A stretch of DNA of 64,000 bases. It comes from Enterobacter chuandaensis. Its GTDB lineage: Bacteria; Pseudomonadota; Gammaproteobacteria; Enterobacterales; Enterobacteriaceae. Location: NCBI RefSeq assembly GCF_003594915.1, contig NZ_QZCS01000007.1:1-64000 (forward strand). Reading direction: 5' to 3'. Both the position numbers and the translations under genes were made by a program. Positions 34,583 to 46,057 of the stretch are shown piece by piece. Below the pieces are notes generated by a model, which saw nothing but the letters and a program-made list of their open reading frames with translations, ran no database searches and was not told the origin of the DNA. Within the stretch, counting starts at the first letter, position 1. Each line of letters starts with the position of its first letter.

Positions 34583-34604
34583 CCGGGCGGAATATTCCGC
34601 CCGG
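34583..34604. terminator. Palindrome between convergent yodC-like gene and stpA
   Basis: A perfect 22-nt palindrome (ccgggcggaat/attccgcccgg) lies between the two convergent stop codons. No long T run follows on either side, so it is a likely but not classic bidirectional terminator. Confidence 0.6.
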
Positions 34605-34612
34605 CCTGCGGA

Positions 34613-35017
34613 TTAGATCAGAAAATCATCCAGTGATTTACCGTTTGCCAGCGCGCTGGCAATAGGCTTCGGCGTGCGGCCCTGACCGGTCCACGTTTTC
34701 TCTTCACCGTTCTGGTCAATAAAGCGGTATTTCGCTTCACGCGGTTTACGCTTTTTAACCGGTTTACCCGCCTGCGCCAGGTCTGAACCCAGCAGGTCAG
34801 TCGGAGAAATACCATCGGCTTTCATCAGTTCCAGCAGGGTATTAATTTTTTTCTGCTGTTCAGCGCGCTGCTGCTCTAATTCCGCCAGCTCATTGCGTTT
34901 CTCTTCAGTAACGACCCTGACTTTTTCCAGCATTTCCTCAAGAACGTCCAGCGATAATTCACGCGCCATCGCGCGCAGGGTTCGGATATTATTAAGATTC
35001 TGTAACGTCAAAGACAT
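34613..35017 (-). CDS. stpA: StpA, H-NS-family nucleoid protein
   Basis: A 134-residue H-NS paralogue and RNA chaperone, the same length as E. coli StpA. The N-terminal coiled-coil oligomerisation region runs to about residue 65, a linker follows, and the C-terminal DNA-binding core reads TWTGQGRTPKPIASALANGKSLDDFLI. The sequence PKPIASALANGKSL favours StpA over H-NS, as does the neighbouring alaE gene. It silences AT-rich DNA with H-NS, and the AT-rich bapA upstream region in this window would be a natural target. Confidence 0.93.
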   Translation of the reverse strand: MSLTLQNLNNIRTLRAMARELSLDVLEEMLEKVRVVTEEKRNELAELEQQRAEQQKKINTLLELMKADGISPTDLLGSDLAQAGKPVKKRKPREAKYRFIDQNGEEKTWTGQGRTPKPIASALANGKSLDDFLI

Positions 35018-35511
35018 ATTATTTGAAAACCTTTTCTTTGGGGTAAATAGATAAATCGGGCACAGAATAATTCATTTCATTTGAAATATCTACCCAGAGG
35101 TCTGTATGGACATAATTGTAAATATATTTAAATATCGCCGTTAATAATAGCGTATAGCGTTTGTGGAAAGCAGGCGGATCTAATCACCGCATCAATATAA
35201 ATGGTCAATTTTAATCCAAATCTCAGCACACTGCTCTCCCATCAGGAGAGCGGATTTCCGCTTCAGAAGTAAAGAAATTAACCTATTGATTTATATAAAA
35301 AACACCTTATCAGAGACAGATTATAACGAACCGGGCAAAAAACAATCATTTTTAGAGAATTTTGTGGACAAAAGGCGATTAAATAAAAATTAATCACTAG
35401 TTGTTAGTTCAAACACAGAGATATACGCTATACACGTCAAACAAACCAACCTAAAGCACTAATCGCTGAAGGAAAACCGATTCCACTGCGTTCTTCTCAA
35501 GGAGTTCAGAC
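35018..35511. promoter_or_regulatory. AT-rich divergent region stpA/alaE
   Basis: About 490 nt between divergent starts, AT-rich throughout. One clear hairpin is present, gctctcc (35233-35239) with ggagagc (35245-35251), without a T run. The ribosome site aaggag for alaE is at 35499. Promoters for both genes should lie here, and autoregulation by H-NS/StpA is likely from the composition. No further gene is seen. Confidence 0.45.
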
Positions 35512-35961
35512 ATGTTCTCGCCGCAATCTCGCCTGCGCCACGCGGTGGCGGATACTTTCGCGATGGTTGTCTACTGTTCCGTTGTGAACATGCTGATTGA
35601 AATATTCCTCTCCGGAATGACCTTCGAGCAGTCACTTTCGTCTCGTCTGGTGGCGATCCCGGTCAATATTATTATCGCCTGGCCTTACGGGTTATACCGC
35701 GATGTGGTCATGCGTTTCGCGCGCCGTATTAGCCCGGCAGGCTGGATGAAAAACCTGGCCGACGTGCTGGCGTACGTTACGTTCCAGTCTCCGGTTTATG
35801 TCGCTATTCTCCTGACGGTAGGCGCAGACTGGCACCAGATCGCCGCAGCGGTCAGTTCGAATATCGTGGTATCAATGCTGATGGGTGCGGTATACGGCTA
35901 TTTTCTCGACTACTGCCGCCGTCTGTTTAAGGTCAGTCAGTACAGCCAGGTAAAAGCATAA
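35512..35961 (+). CDS. alaE: AlaE, L-alanine exporter
   Basis: A 149-residue inner-membrane exporter, the length of E. coli AlaE (YgaW). Four membrane segments are visible (starting near [59 protein letters not shown] and [19 protein letters not shown]). It removes excess alanine and dipeptide-derived alanine. A consensus aaggag site lies 7 nt upstream. It is a single-gene unit divergent from stpA. Confidence 0.92.
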   Translation: MFSPQSRLRHAVADTFAMVVYCSVVNMLIEIFLSGMTFEQSLSSRLVAIPVNIIIAWPYGLYRDVVMRFARRISPAGWMKNLADVLAYVTFQSPVYVAILLTVGADWHQIAAAVSSNIVVSMLMGAVYGYFLDYCRRLFKVSQYSQVKA

Positions 35962-35993
35962 TGTGAAGCGACTGGCGAATGCCAGTCGCAGAT

Positions 35994-36338
35994 TTACTGT
36001 ACGTCGCCAAACAATCCCTTAAGAAACCGCTCCAGCGCCATACGCGAGCTGAAACCGTGCGGAATACCATAATGCTCATGCCGTTCACCGCCTAAATAGA
36101 GCGGAAATTGCTGATAATGATCGCAGGTTTTAATATCCGAGGCAGGTTCAGCAAATGACAGACTTCTGTCTTTCAGCGTCGGGTGAATAATGAGTGCGGT
36201 ACGTCCCATCCTAGCTTCACGATTAACATACACATAATTCTCGCCTCGGCGATATCCATACGCTTTTGGCGTCACCTCATCCATGGTGAATCCCTCTTTT
36301 TCAAGAACGCGTGCCACCTCGTCAGGTCGTAAATACAT
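35994..36338 (-). CDS. ygaC: YgaC, DUF2002 protein
   Basis: A 114-residue cytoplasmic protein of the YgaC (DUF2002) family, the expected length, beginning [22 protein letters not shown] and with a [18 protein letters not shown] segment. It stands alone, convergent to alaE and divergent from ygaM, as in E. coli. Function is not known. It has no signal peptide or catalytic motif. Confidence 0.88.
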   Translation of the reverse strand: MYLRPDEVARVLEKEGFTMDEVTPKAYGYRRGENYVYVNREARMGRTALIIHPTLKDRSLSFAEPASDIKTCDHYQQFPLYLGGERHEHYGIPHGFSSRMALERFLKGLFGDVQ

Positions 36339-36498
36339 ATCTTTTCCTCGTTATCTTTTCCTGCCCGGCAACCTTACAGTAATCAGCATTAGCAGGGCTT
36401 TCAGAATAGTCCATAAACTGCCGGATAACGCGTGATGCGCTTCAGGTATTAAATTTCTGAACTAAACTAAACGGGAACACAAAATTACGGAGGATCGT

Positions 36499-36825
36499 AT
36501 GTTTAACAGACCGAACCGAAACGATATTAACGACGACGCGCAGGATATTCGTAATGATGTCAGCCAATTAGCGGACACGCTGGAGGAAGTGCTGAAATCC
36601 TGGGGTTCCGATGCAAAGGATGAAGCAGATGCCGCGAAACGTAAGGCTCAGTCTCTGCTCCGTGAAACCCGCGCCCGTATGAACGGACGTTCACGCGCCA
36701 CGCAGGCTGCCTGTGACATGGCCAGCTGCGCAACCACCTTCGTGCGTGAAAAACCACTGTGTACGCTGGGAACGGTCGCGGCGGTCGGCATTTTTGTCGG
36801 AGCCCTGCTCAGCCTGCGTAAGTAA
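36499..36825 (+). CDS. ygaM: YgaM, ElaB/YqjD-family membrane-anchored protein
   Basis: A 108-residue DUF883 protein. A long acidic and basic amphipathic helix (residues about 5-80, coiled coil likely) is followed by a C-terminal membrane anchor (TLGTVAAVGIFVGALLSLRK). Relatives ElaB and YqjD tether ribosomes to the inner membrane in stationary phase. An acggagg-like ribosome site lies before the ATG. A strong terminator follows the stop. Confidence 0.9.
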   Translation: MFNRPNRNDINDDAQDIRNDVSQLADTLEEVLKSWGSDAKDEADAAKRKAQSLLRETRARMNGRSRATQAACDMASCATTFVREKPLCTLGTVAAVGIFVGALLSLRK

Positions 36826-36840
36826 GCACCCGTTCTCAAC

Positions 36841-36870
36841 CCCGGTGGCCTCAGGCGCCGGGGCTTTTTT
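36841..36870 (+). terminator. Terminator of ygaM
   Basis: A GC-rich hairpin with 5' arm cccggtggcc (36841-36850) and 3' arm ggcgccggg (36854-36862), with one imperfection, followed by six T. Confidence 0.85.
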
Positions 36871-36948
36871 ATGCCTGTAAACCTGAAATACCCGTACAGC
36901 CCGCCCTGCCCCGTTGTGCTCATCACTCAGGCAATATCAATCTAAATT

Positions 36949-36997
36949 TCCCATATCTTGTATGGTTGAATCTTTCATCAACTACATCTAGTATTCC
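36949..36997 (+). promoter_or_regulatory. Two NrdR-like boxes upstream of nrdHIEF
   Basis: The segments atatcttgtat (36953-36963) and acatctagtat (36984-36994) match at 9 of 11 positions and are exactly 31 bp apart, about three helical turns. NrdR represses ribonucleotide reductase operons through pairs of boxes with this spacing. They lie 75-120 nt upstream of nrdH, over the likely promoter. Confidence 0.75.
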
Positions 36998-37068
36998 CTT
37001 TAGAAAGACACACACCCTATGACGCGTTAACTCGCGCCGTTTTCTCATTCTAAATGGAAATACGAATC

Positions 37069-37308
37069 ATGAGCATTATTATTTACACTCGTAACGATTG
37101 TGTTCAGTGCCACGCCACAAAACGGGCGATGGAGAGCCGCGGCGTGGCGTTTGAGATGGTAAATATCGACCTGGTACCCGAGGCCGCAGATACTCTGCGC
37201 GAACAGGGTTTCCGCCAGCTTCCGGTGGTGATTGCCGGTGAGACAAGCTGGTCAGGCTTTCGCCCGGACATGATTAACCGCCTGAGCGCTCAGGCCGCCC
37301 GTGCATGA
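37069..37308 (+). CDS. nrdH: NrdH, glutaredoxin-like reductant of class Ib RNR
   Basis: A 79-residue thioredoxin-fold protein that reduces NrdE. The redox motif is CVQC (Cys11, Cys14) and the NrdH-specific tail WSGFRPDMI is present. The ATG at 37069 gives [10 protein letters not shown] like other NrdH proteins. An in-frame ATG at 37054 would add five residues and has a poorer context. The stop overlaps the nrdI start (ATGA at 37305-37308). It is the first gene of nrdHIEF. Confidence 0.93.
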   Translation: MSIIIYTRNDCVQCHATKRAMESRGVAFEMVNIDLVPEAADTLREQGFRQLPVVIAGETSWSGFRPDMINRLSAQAARA

Positions 37309-37715
37309 GTGGGCTGGTCTTCTTCTCCAGCAGCTCGGAAAACACGCTCCGCTTTATTGAGCGTCTCGGGCTACCCGCAATACGCATTCCGCTCAACGAG
37401 CGGGAGCGTATTCAGGTAGACGAACCTTACATTCTGGTGGTGCCCAGCTATGGCGGCGGCGGGACGGCGGGGGCTGTGCCTCGCCAGGTGATCCGCTTTC
37501 TGAACGATCCTCATAACCGCGGGCTAATCCGCGGCGTGATCGCGGCGGGGAATCGCAATTTCGGCGACGCCTTTGGCCGCGCCGGGGATGTCATCTCTAA
37601 AAAATGCGGCGTGCCGTATCTCTATCGTTTTGAACTGATGGGGACACAGCTGGACGTCGAAAACGTGCGTAAAGGAGTGAACGAATTTTGGCAACGACAA
37701 CCGCAGAACGGGTAA
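37305..37715 (+). CDS. nrdI: NrdI, flavodoxin-like activator of NrdF
   Basis: A 136-residue flavodoxin-like protein that supplies oxidant to build the manganese-tyrosyl cofactor of NrdF. The FMN-binding loops are at [12 protein letters not shown] and [11 protein letters not shown], and the family segment [11 protein letters not shown] is present. It overlaps nrdH by 4 nt and nrdE by 28 nt. Length is as usual for the family. Confidence 0.93.
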   Translation: MSGLVFFSSSSENTLRFIERLGLPAIRIPLNERERIQVDEPYILVVPSYGGGGTAGAVPRQVIRFLNDPHNRGLIRGVIAAGNRNFGDAFGRAGDVISKKCGVPYLYRFELMGTQLDVENVRKGVNEFWQRQPQNG

Positions 37716-39832
37716 TTCAGGCAACGCCGGACTACCACGCATTAAATGCGATGCTAAACCTCTATGACCGGGAGGGGCGCATTCAGTTCGATAAAGACAG
37801 TGAGGCGGTGGACGCCTTTTTAGCTGCCCACGTCCGCCCGAACAGCGTGCAATTTGCCAGCCAGAATGAACGTCTCAACTATCTGGTTAACGAGGGCTAT
37901 TACGAAGAGCGCGTCCTGTCCCGCTACAACCGCGCCTTCGTGGTGACGCTGTTTGAGCGCGCCCATGCCAGCGGTTTTCGTTTCCAGACCTTCCTCGGCG
38001 CGTGGAAGTTCTATACCAGCTACACCCTGAAGACCTTTGACGGCAAACGCTACCTGGAAAGCTTTGAGGATCGTACCGTGATGGTGGCGCTGACGCTGGC
38101 CCAGGGCGATGAAGCGCTGGCAGAACGGCTGACGGAAGAGATCCTCTCCGGCCGCTTCCAGCCCGCCACGCCGACGTTTCTCAACTGCGGTAAGGCCCAG
38201 CGCGGCGAGCTGGTCTCCTGCTTCCTGCTGCGTATCGAAGACAATATGGAGTCGATTGGCCGCGCGGTGAACTCGGCGCTGCAGCTTTCCAAACGCGGCG
38301 GCGGCGTGGCGTTTCTGCTCTCGAACCTGCGTGAAGCGGGCGCGCCGATCAAGCGCATCGAAAACCAGTCCTCCGGCGTGATCCCGGTGATGAAGATGCT
38401 GGAGGATGCGTTCTCCTATGCCAACCAGCTTGGCGCACGCCAGGGCGCGGGGGCGGTTTACCTGCACGCGCACCACCCGGACATTCTGCGTTTTCTCGAT
38501 ACCAAACGTGAAAACGCCGACGAAAAAATCCGCATCAAAACCCTGTCGCTGGGGGTAGTGATCCCGGACATCACCTTTAAGCTCGCCAAAGAGAATGCCG
38601 ACATGGCGCTCTTCTCGCCGTATGACGTGGAGCGAATTTACGGTAAAGCCTTTGGCGACGTGGCTATCAGCGAACTTTATGACGAGCTGGTGGCCGACGA
38701 TCGCATTCGCAAAAAAACCATCAACGCCCGCGATTTCTTCCAGACGCTGGCCGAAATTCAGTTTGAGTCCGGCTATCCGTACATCATGTTTGAGGACACG
38801 GTAAACCGCGCCAACCCGATTGCCGGACGCATCAACATGAGCAACCTGTGCTCGGAGATTTTGCAGGTCAACAGCGCCTCCGCTTACGACGAGAACCTGG
38901 ACTACGCGGAGATCGGCAAAGATATCTCCTGTAACCTCGGCTCGCTGAATATTGCCCACACCATGGATTCGCCGGATTTTGGCCGCACGGTGGAGACCGC
39001 CATTCGCGGGCTGACGGCGGTGTCGGACATGAGCCATATCCGCAGCGTGCCGTCTATTGAAGCGGGCAACGCCGCGTCCCACGCCATCGGCCTCGGGCAG
39101 ATGAACCTGCACGGGTATCTGGCGCGCGAGGGTATCGCCTACGGCAGTCCGGAGGGGCTGGATTTCACCAATCTTTATTTCTACACCATCACCTGGCATG
39201 CGTTGCATACCTCGATGATGCTGGCGCGCGAACGCAACCAGCGGTTCGCGGGCTTTGAGCAGTCGCGCTATGCCAGCGGGGCGTATTTCAGCCAGTATCT
39301 GGAAGGCGACTGGCAGCCGAAAACCGAAAAAGTGCGCGAACTGTTTGCTCGCGCGGGGATCGTTCTGCCGACGCGCGAGATGTGGCAGCAGCTGCGTGAC
39401 GACGTGATGCGCTACGGCATTTATAACCAAAACCTGCAGGCCGTGCCGCCAACCGGTTCGATTTCCTACATCAACCACGCCACGTCGAGCATCCACCCGA
39501 TCGTGTCGAAGATTGAAATTCGTAAGGAAGGCAAAACCGGACGCGTTTACTACCCTGCCCCGTTTATGACCAACGAGAATCTGGCCCTGTATCAGGATGC
39601 TTACGAGATCGGCCCGGAGAAAATCATCGATACCTACGCCGAGGCCACGAAGCATGTGGATCAGGGATTGTCGCTGACGCTCTTCTTCCCGAACACCGCC
39701 ACCACGCGGGATATCAACAGAGCGCAGATCTACGCCTGGAAGAAAGGCATTAAGACGCTCTACTACATTCGCCTGCGCCAGCTTGCGCTGGAAGGCACCG
39801 AAATCGAAGGCTGCGTGTCCTGCGCGCTGTAA
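37688..39832 (+). CDS. nrdE: NrdE, class Ib ribonucleotide reductase large subunit
   Basis: A 714-residue catalytic subunit that reduces ribonucleoside diphosphates. The start is TTG at 37688, with aaaggag about 10 nt upstream, inside the end of nrdI. Active-site segments include [34 protein letters not shown], the NLCSEI loop and the C-terminal redox pair EGCVSCAL, which is reduced by NrdH. The N-terminal ATP cone of class Ia enzymes is absent, as expected for class Ib. nrdF follows after 9 nt. Confidence 0.95.
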   Translation: MATTTAERVIQATPDYHALNAMLNLYDREGRIQFDKDSEAVDAFLAAHVRPNSVQFASQNERLNYLVNEGYYEERVLSRYNRAFVVTLFERAHASGFRFQTFLGAWKFYTSYTLKTFDGKRYLESFEDRTVMVALTLAQGDEALAERLTEEILSGRFQPATPTFLNCGKAQRGELVSCFLLRIEDNMESIGRAVNSALQLSKRGGGVAFLLSNLREAGAPIKRIENQSSGVIPVMKMLEDAFSYANQLGARQGAGAVYLHAHHPDILRFLDTKRENADEKIRIKTLSLGVVIPDITFKLAKENADMALFSPYDVERIYGKAFGDVAISELYDELVADDRIRKKTINARDFFQTLAEIQFESGYPYIMFEDTVNRANPIAGRINMSNLCSEILQVNSASAYDENLDYAEIGKDISCNLGSLNIAHTMDSPDFGRTVETAIRGLTAVSDMSHIRSVPSIEAGNAASHAIGLGQMNLHGYLAREGIAYGSPEGLDFTNLYFYTITWHALHTSMMLARERNQRFAGFEQSRYASGAYFSQYLEGDWQPKTEKVRELFARAGIVLPTREMWQQLRDDVMRYGIYNQNLQAVPPTGSISYINHATSSIHPIVSKIEIRKEGKTGRVYYPAPFMTNENLALYQDAYEIGPEKIIDTYAEATKHVDQGLSLTLFFPNTATTRDINRAQIYAWKKGIKTLYYIRLRQLALEGTEIEGCVSCAL

Positions 39833-40801
<969 letters not shown>

Positions 40802-41038
40802 TGTATGAATTAACGTTCATTAATTAAATATAAATCTCATTATTTCCATATCACTATTTCACCAGGCGCTACACTGTAATTTCCCCGTCATATTCGCCTG
40901 AATCACACCGATTCAGGCGGAATTTCCCGATGCAGCAGCAAAAAATTGAGAAAAATTCAATCCGCCCTCAGCCCTTTATTCATGGGAAATTCAGCCGTTT
41001 CGCTTGTGGCAAAATTCACGCTAATGGCGGACTCAGGG

Positions 41039-41066
41039 TTGTCTCAGATTCTCAGTATGTTAGGGT
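41039..41066 (+). promoter_or_regulatory. proU P2-type promoter
   Basis: ttgtct (41039-41044) and tagggt (41061-41066) are spaced 16 nt, and the intervening cagattctcagtatgt matches E. coli proU P2 as I recall it. The rest of the 333-nt gap between nrdF and proV is AT-rich and is probably the upstream half of the H-NS-responsive control region of proU. No gene is seen in it. Confidence 0.75.
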
Positions 41067-41134
41067 TATGCCCGTTAACAATTTACCATGGTAATCATAT
41101 CGACATAAACAAATAACAGGACACTCTCTATTGC

Positions 41135-42346
41135 ATGGCAATTAAATTAGAAGTGAAAAATCTTTATAAAGTATTTGGCGAGCATCCACAGCGCGCATTC
41201 AAATATATTGAGAAAGGCCTTTCGAAAGAGCAAATTCTGGAAAAAACCGGGCTATCGCTTGGCGTTAAAGACGCCAGTCTGGCCATTGAAGAAGGCGAGA
41301 TTTTTGTCATCATGGGGTTATCCGGTTCGGGTAAATCCACTATGGTTCGCCTTCTCAATCGCCTGATTGAACCCACCCGCGGACAGGTGCTGATTGACGG
41401 CGTGGATATCGCCAGAATATCAGACGCAGAGCTTCGCGAGGTGCGCAGAAAGAAGATCGCAATGGTGTTTCAGTCATTCGCGCTGATGCCGCACATGACG
41501 GTGCTGGATAATACCGCCTTCGGCATGGAATTAGCCGGTACGCCCGCTCAGGAACGTCAGGAAAAAGCCCTGGATGCCCTGCGTCAGGTCGGGCTGGAAA
41601 ATTATGCGCATGCGTACCCGGATGAACTTTCCGGGGGGATGCGTCAGCGCGTGGGATTAGCCCGCGCGTTAGCCATCAATCCAGACATATTATTAATGGA
41701 TGAAGCCTTCTCGGCCCTCGATCCGTTAATTCGCACAGAGATGCAGGATGAACTGGTAAAATTACAGGCCAGACATCAGCGAACTATTGTCTTTATTTCC
41801 CACGATTTAGATGAAGCCATGCGTATTGGCGACCGAATTGCCATTATGCAAAATGGCGAAGTGGTGCAGGTCGGCACGCCGGATGAAATTCTCAATAATC
41901 CGGCAAATGATTATGTCCGTACCTTCTTCCGCGGCGTGGATATTAGCCAGGTGTTTAGCGCCAAAGATATTGCCCGCCGAACCCCGAACGGCATTATCCG
42001 TAAAACCCCAGGCTTCGGCCCGCGCTCGGCGCTGAAGCTGCTGCAGGACGAAGACCGTGAATATGGTTATCTGGTTGAACGCGGCAATAAGTTTGTCGGC
42101 GTTGTCTCCATCGACTCCCTGAAAACCGCGCTTAGCGAAAGCCAGGGCATCGATGCGGCGTTAATTGACGCTCCGCTTGCCGTGGACGCCGAAACGCCGC
42201 TCAGCGAGTTGCTCTCCCATGTCGGCCAGGCGCCGTGCGCCGTGCCGGTCGTCGGTGAGGAACAACAGTACGTCGGCATCATCTCAAAACGGATGCTGCT
42301 GCAGGCTTTAGATCGCGAGGGGGCGAACAATGACCGATCAAACTAA
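41135..42346 (+). CDS. proV: ProV, glycine betaine/proline ABC ATPase
   Basis: A 403-residue ATPase of the osmoprotectant importer ProU. Walker A is GLSGSGKST (residues 61-69), the signature is [15 protein letters not shown], and Walker B is [12 protein letters not shown]. Two C-terminal CBS-type domains (from about residue 280) are the regulatory part seen in this family. The start is the ATG that gives [16 protein letters not shown], as in E. coli. It overlaps proW by 17 nt. Confidence 0.95.
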   Translation: MAIKLEVKNLYKVFGEHPQRAFKYIEKGLSKEQILEKTGLSLGVKDASLAIEEGEIFVIMGLSGSGKSTMVRLLNRLIEPTRGQVLIDGVDIARISDAELREVRRKKIAMVFQSFALMPHMTVLDNTAFGMELAGTPAQERQEKALDALRQVGLENYAHAYPDELSGGMRQRVGLARALAINPDILLMDEAFSALDPLIRTEMQDELVKLQARHQRTIVFISHDLDEAMRIGDRIAIMQNGEVVQVGTPDEILNNPANDYVRTFFRGVDISQVFSAKDIARRTPNGIIRKTPGFGPRSALKLLQDEDREYGYLVERGNKFVGVVSIDSLKTALSESQGIDAALIDAPLAVDAETPLSELLSHVGQAPCAVPVVGEEQQYVGIISKRMLLQALDREGANNDRSN

Positions 42347-43394
42347 CCCGTGGGGGACCACAGAGGCAGCGGACAGCGCTGCGCAATCCGCCGACGCGTG
42401 GGGCTCCACGCCTGCACCCGCCGACGGTGGCGGCGCGGCAGACTGGCTGAACAGCGCACCCGCGCCTGCGCCAGAACACTTCAACATCATGGATCCGTTT
42501 CATAAAACGCTGATCCCGCTGGACAGCTGGGTCACGGAGGGGATCGACTGGGTGGTTACCCACTTCCGTCCGGTCTTCCAGGGGATCCGCGTCCCGGTGG
42601 ATTATATCCTGAACGGCTTCCAGCAGCTGATGCTGGGCATGCCCGCGCCCGTAGCGATTATCCTGTTCTCCTTGATCGCCTGGCAGTTCGGTAGTGCGGG
42701 TATGGGCATCGCCACGCTCATCTCCCTGATTGCCATCGGCGCGATTGGCGCCTGGTCACAGGCGATGATCACCCTGGCGCTGGTGCTGACCGCCCTGCTC
42801 TTTTGCATTGTCATCGGCCTGCCGATGGGGATCTGGCTGGCGCGCAGCCCGCGGGCGGCGAAGATTATTCGCCCCCTGCTGGATGCGATGCAGACCACCC
42901 CGGCATTCGTCTATCTGGTGCCGATTGTAATGCTGTTCGGCATCGGCAACGTGCCGGGCGTGGTGGTCACCATTATCTTCGCCCTGCCACCGATTATTCG
43001 TCTGACCATTCTCGGGATCAACCAGGTGCCTGCGGACCTGATTGAAGCGTCACGCTCGTTCGGCGCCAGCCCGCGCCAGATGCTGTTTAAGGTTCAGCTC
43101 CCGCTGGCGATGCCGACCATCATGGCGGGCGTTAACCAGACGCTGATGCTGGCCCTGTCGATGGTCGTGATTGCCTCAATGATCGCCGTTGGCGGTCTCG
43201 GCCAGATGGTGCTGCGCGGCATTGGCCGTCTCGACATGGGGCTGGCCACCGTCGGCGGCGTCGGGATTGTGATCCTCGCCATTATTCTTGACCGCCTGAC
43301 CCAGGCCGTCGGTCGTGATTCACGCAGTCGCGGCAACCGTCGCTGGTATACCACCGGCCCCGTCGGGTTACTCACCCGCCCATTTACAAAATAA
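42330..43394 (+). CDS. proW: ProW, glycine betaine/proline permease
   Basis: A 354-residue inner-membrane permease. The long N-terminal tail, rich in Ala, Asp and Ser (residues 1-60), is typical of ProW. Several membrane helices follow, with the ABC coupling loop at [30 protein letters not shown]. The start lies within proV. Length matches E. coli ProW. Confidence 0.95.
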   Translation: MTDQTNPWGTTEAADSAAQSADAWGSTPAPADGGGAADWLNSAPAPAPEHFNIMDPFHKTLIPLDSWVTEGIDWVVTHFRPVFQGIRVPVDYILNGFQQLMLGMPAPVAIILFSLIAWQFGSAGMGIATLISLIAIGAIGAWSQAMITLALVLTALLFCIVIGLPMGIWLARSPRAAKIIRPLLDAMQTTPAFVYLVPIVMLFGIGNVPGVVVTIIFALPPIIRLTILGINQVPADLIEASRSFGASPRQMLFKVQLPLAMPTIMAGVNQTLMLALSMVVIASMIAVGGLGQMVLRGIGRLDMGLATVGGVGIVILAIILDRLTQAVGRDSRSRGNRRWYTTGPVGLLTRPFTK

Positions 43395-43403
43395 GGAACA
43401 ACG

Positions 43404-44399
43404 ATGCGACAGAGCGTACTTTTTGCTACCGCGTTTGCCACCCTTGTCTCCACCTGCGCGTTTGCCGCTGACCTGCCGGGCAAAGGCATTACCGTGCAGC
43501 CGGTGCAGAGCACCATTTCGGAAGAGAGCTTCCAGACCCTGATCGTCAGCCGCGCGCTTGAGAAGCTGGGCTATACGGTCAACACCCCGAGCGAAGTGGA
43601 TTACAACGTGGGCTACACCTCGATTGCCTCCGGTGACGCCACCTTTACCGCGGTGAACTGGCAGCCGCTGCATGACGACATGTATGCCGCCGCCGGTGGC
43701 GACAAGAAATTCTACCGCGAAGGCACCTTCGTGACGGGTGCGGCACAGGGTTATCTGATCGACAAGAAAACCGCGGATAAATACCACATCACCAATATTG
43801 AACAGCTGAAAGATCCGAAGATCGCCAGACTGTTCGACACCAACGGCGACGGCAAAGCGGACATGATGGGCTGTTCTCCGGGCTGGGGCTGTGAAGCGGT
43901 GATTAATCACCAGAACAAAGCCTTCGACCTGGCGAAGACCGTCGACGTAAGCCACGGCAACTACTCGGCGATGATGGCCGACACCATTGCCCGCTTTAAG
44001 GAAGGCAAGCCGGTGATCTACTACACCTGGACACCGTACTGGGTGAGCGACGTGCTGAAGCCGGGCAAAGACGTGGTGTGGCTGCAGGTGCCGTTCTCCT
44101 CCCTGCCGGGCGAGCAGAAAGATATCGACACCAAACTGCCGAACGGCATGAACTACGGTTTCCCGGTAAACACCATGCATATCGTGGCTAATAAAGCCTG
44201 GGCCGAGAAAAACCCGGCAGCGGCGAAGCTGTTCTCGGTGATGAAGCTGCCGCTGGCGGACATCAACGCCCAGAATGCGATGATGCACGCGGGCAAATCC
44301 TCTGAAGCAGATGTGAAAGGCCACGTGGACGGCTGGATCAAAGCCCACCAGCAGCAGTTCGACGGCTGGGTGAAAGAGGCGCTTGAGGCGCAGAAGTAA
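43404..44399 (+). CDS. proX: ProX, periplasmic glycine betaine-binding protein
   Basis: A 331-residue binding protein with a signal peptide ending TCAFA (cleavage near residue 21). It delivers glycine betaine and proline betaine to ProVW. Tryptophans in [19 protein letters not shown] and [12 protein letters not shown] fit the aromatic cage that holds the quaternary amine. A taaggaacaacg site precedes the ATG 9 nt after proW. Confidence 0.95.
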   Translation: MRQSVLFATAFATLVSTCAFAADLPGKGITVQPVQSTISEESFQTLIVSRALEKLGYTVNTPSEVDYNVGYTSIASGDATFTAVNWQPLHDDMYAAAGGDKKFYREGTFVTGAAQGYLIDKKTADKYHITNIEQLKDPKIARLFDTNGDGKADMMGCSPGWGCEAVINHQNKAFDLAKTVDVSHGNYSAMMADTIARFKEGKPVIYYTWTPYWVSDVLKPGKDVVWLQVPFSSLPGEQKDIDTKLPNGMNYGFPVNTMHIVANKAWAEKNPAAAKLFSVMKLPLADINAQNAMMHAGKSSEADVKGHVDGWIKAHQQQFDGWVKEALEAQK

Positions 44400-44417
44400 A
44401 AACACAACACAACCTTA

Positions 44418-44453
44418 CCCCTCCCCCTCTGGGGAGAGGGTTAGGGTGAGGGG
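44418..44453. repeat. CCCTCTCCC-type intergenic repeat, copy 2
   Basis: A palindromic unit with arms cccctccccc and ggggagaggg, continuing ttagggtgagggg. It is the inverse of the unit at 20509-20546 and lies just after proX, where it may act as a transcript end. Confidence 0.7.
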
Positions 44454-44557
44454 CATAAACCGCACAATCCAGCACGTAACAATCCCCCAACATTCACAAT
44501 CATTGGTTATTATGGTTTCCGGAAAAATAATCACTTAACTAATGATTTCTGAAACCA

Positions 44558-45742
44558 ATGACAAAAACAACTCAAGGGCTTAGCCCCGCACTTATCCTTT
44601 TAATGTCCGTGGCAACGGGTCTGGCGGTCGCCAGCAACTATTACGCGCAGCCTCTGCTCGACACCATCGCCCGCGCGTTCAATCTCTCCGCCAGCTCCGC
44701 AGGCTTTATCGTCACCGCTGCACAGCTTGGCTATGCCGCCGGGCTGCTGTTCCTGGTGCCGCTCGGCGATATGTTTGAGCGCCGGATGCTGATCGTCTCT
44801 ATGACCCTGCTGGCAGCTGGCGGCATGTTGATCACCGCCAGCAGCCAGTCGCTGACGATGATGATAGTCGGTACCGCGCTAACGGGGCTGTTCTCCGTGG
44901 TGGCGCAAATCCTGGTTCCGCTCGCCGCAACGCTCGCCTCGCCGGAAAAACGCGGCAAGGTGGTGGGCACCATTATGAGCGGCCTGCTGCTCGGAATTCT
45001 GCTGGCGCGAACCGTTGCCGGGCTGCTGGCAAGCCTCGGCGGCTGGCGCACCGTTTACTGGGTGGCGAGCGTGTTGATGGTCATCATGGCGCTGGCGCTG
45101 TGGCGCGGGCTGCCGAAGGTAAAGCAGGAAAACCACCTGAATTACCCGCAACTGCTGGCCTCGGTTTTCAGCCTGTTCACCCAGGATAAGCTTCTGCGTA
45201 CCCGCGCCCTTCTCGGGTGCTTCACCTTCGCTAACTTCAGCATTCTGTGGACGTCAATGGCGTTCCTGCTGGCCGCGCCGCCGTTCAATTATTCCGAAGG
45301 GGTGATTGGACTGTTCGGCCTGGCCGGTGCCGCAGGCGCACTGGGCGCTCGCCCGGCAGGCGGGCTGGCTGATAAAGGCAAATCGCATATGACCACGACA
45401 GCCGGACTGATTTTACTCCTGCTCTCCTGGGCAGCCATCTGGTATGGACACGTCTCGGTGCTGGCGCTGATCGTCGGTATTCTGGTGCTCGACCTGACCG
45501 TACAGGGCGTGCATATCACCAACCAGACCGTGATTTACCGCGTGAAGCCCGAGGCGCGTAACCGTCTGACGGCCGGATACATGACCAGCTACTTCATTGG
45601 TGGTGCGGCGGGGTCGTTAATTTCAGCATCGGCGTGGCAGCATGCTGGCTGGTCAGGCGTGTGTGGGATAGGGGCAATCGTCGCCGCGCTTAACCTGCTT
45701 GTATGGTGGCGCGGCTACCATCGCCAGGAGGCGATTCACTAA
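44558..45742 (+). CDS. MFS exporter (ygaY position)
   Basis: A 394-residue major facilitator with 12 predicted membrane segments. The MFS loop motif (PLGDMFERR, residues about 70-78) and the proton-antiporter-type stretch GLLLGILLARTVAGLLASLGGWR are present. E. coli K-12 has only the broken ygaY at this site. Here the reading frame is whole. The substrate is unknown, and a drug or sugar exporter is likely. Direct neighbours are proX upstream and emrR downstream. Confidence 0.82.
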   Translation: MTKTTQGLSPALILLMSVATGLAVASNYYAQPLLDTIARAFNLSASSAGFIVTAAQLGYAAGLLFLVPLGDMFERRMLIVSMTLLAAGGMLITASSQSLTMMIVGTALTGLFSVVAQILVPLAATLASPEKRGKVVGTIMSGLLLGILLARTVAGLLASLGGWRTVYWVASVLMVIMALALWRGLPKVKQENHLNYPQLLASVFSLFTQDKLLRTRALLGCFTFANFSILWTSMAFLLAAPPFNYSEGVIGLFGLAGAAGALGARPAGGLADKGKSHMTTTAGLILLLLSWAAIWYGHVSVLALIVGILVLDLTVQGVHITNQTVIYRVKPEARNRLTAGYMTSYFIGGAAGSLISASAWQHAGWSGVCGIGAIVAALNLLVWWRGYHRQEAIH

Positions 45743-46057
45743 GTTTTACATTGCTTTGGGCCTCTTAGGGTGTAAAGGGGCCCTGCAGTCTGTTAATGTA
45801 AACGCAATCATTTATCCCAGAAATTTTAATGTGGGTGACATATCTACAATTGGCATGAATAGTTCAGACCCCCGTCCCCACATCCTCTCTTCAGCGGGTT
45901 TATACCCTACGCTTTCTGTGCTCACCGGGTCACGGATTTACCCGGCGCTCTCTGATGGTGACATACGTTTGGCGGATATAACCGCACAAATAATTCATTT
46001 ACATTATTTGTCACTGTCGTTACTATATCGGCTGTAATTAATGAGGTTATACCCAAA
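45743..46057 (+). promoter_or_regulatory. emrRAB promoter region
   Basis: Within the 315-nt gap, tttaca (45998-46003) and tactat (46021-46026) are spaced 17 nt and lie 32 nt before the emrR ATG. The proximal part resembles the E. coli emrR leader. EmrR represses here until a drug or uncoupler binds it. I see no convincing gene in the rest. Confidence 0.6.

Noticed and set aside
34583..34604. Insertion-sequence end or attachment site
   Set aside because: The palindrome lies between two convergent stops with no target duplication or transposase, so a terminator is simpler.
37820..39655. 611-codon minus-strand frame opposite nrdE
   Set aside because: A shadow of the conserved nrdE coding sequence, with no recognisable protein features.
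45699..46037. 112-codon frame between the MFS gene and emrR
   Set aside because: It overlaps the MFS 3' end and the emrR promoter and shows no protein family features.
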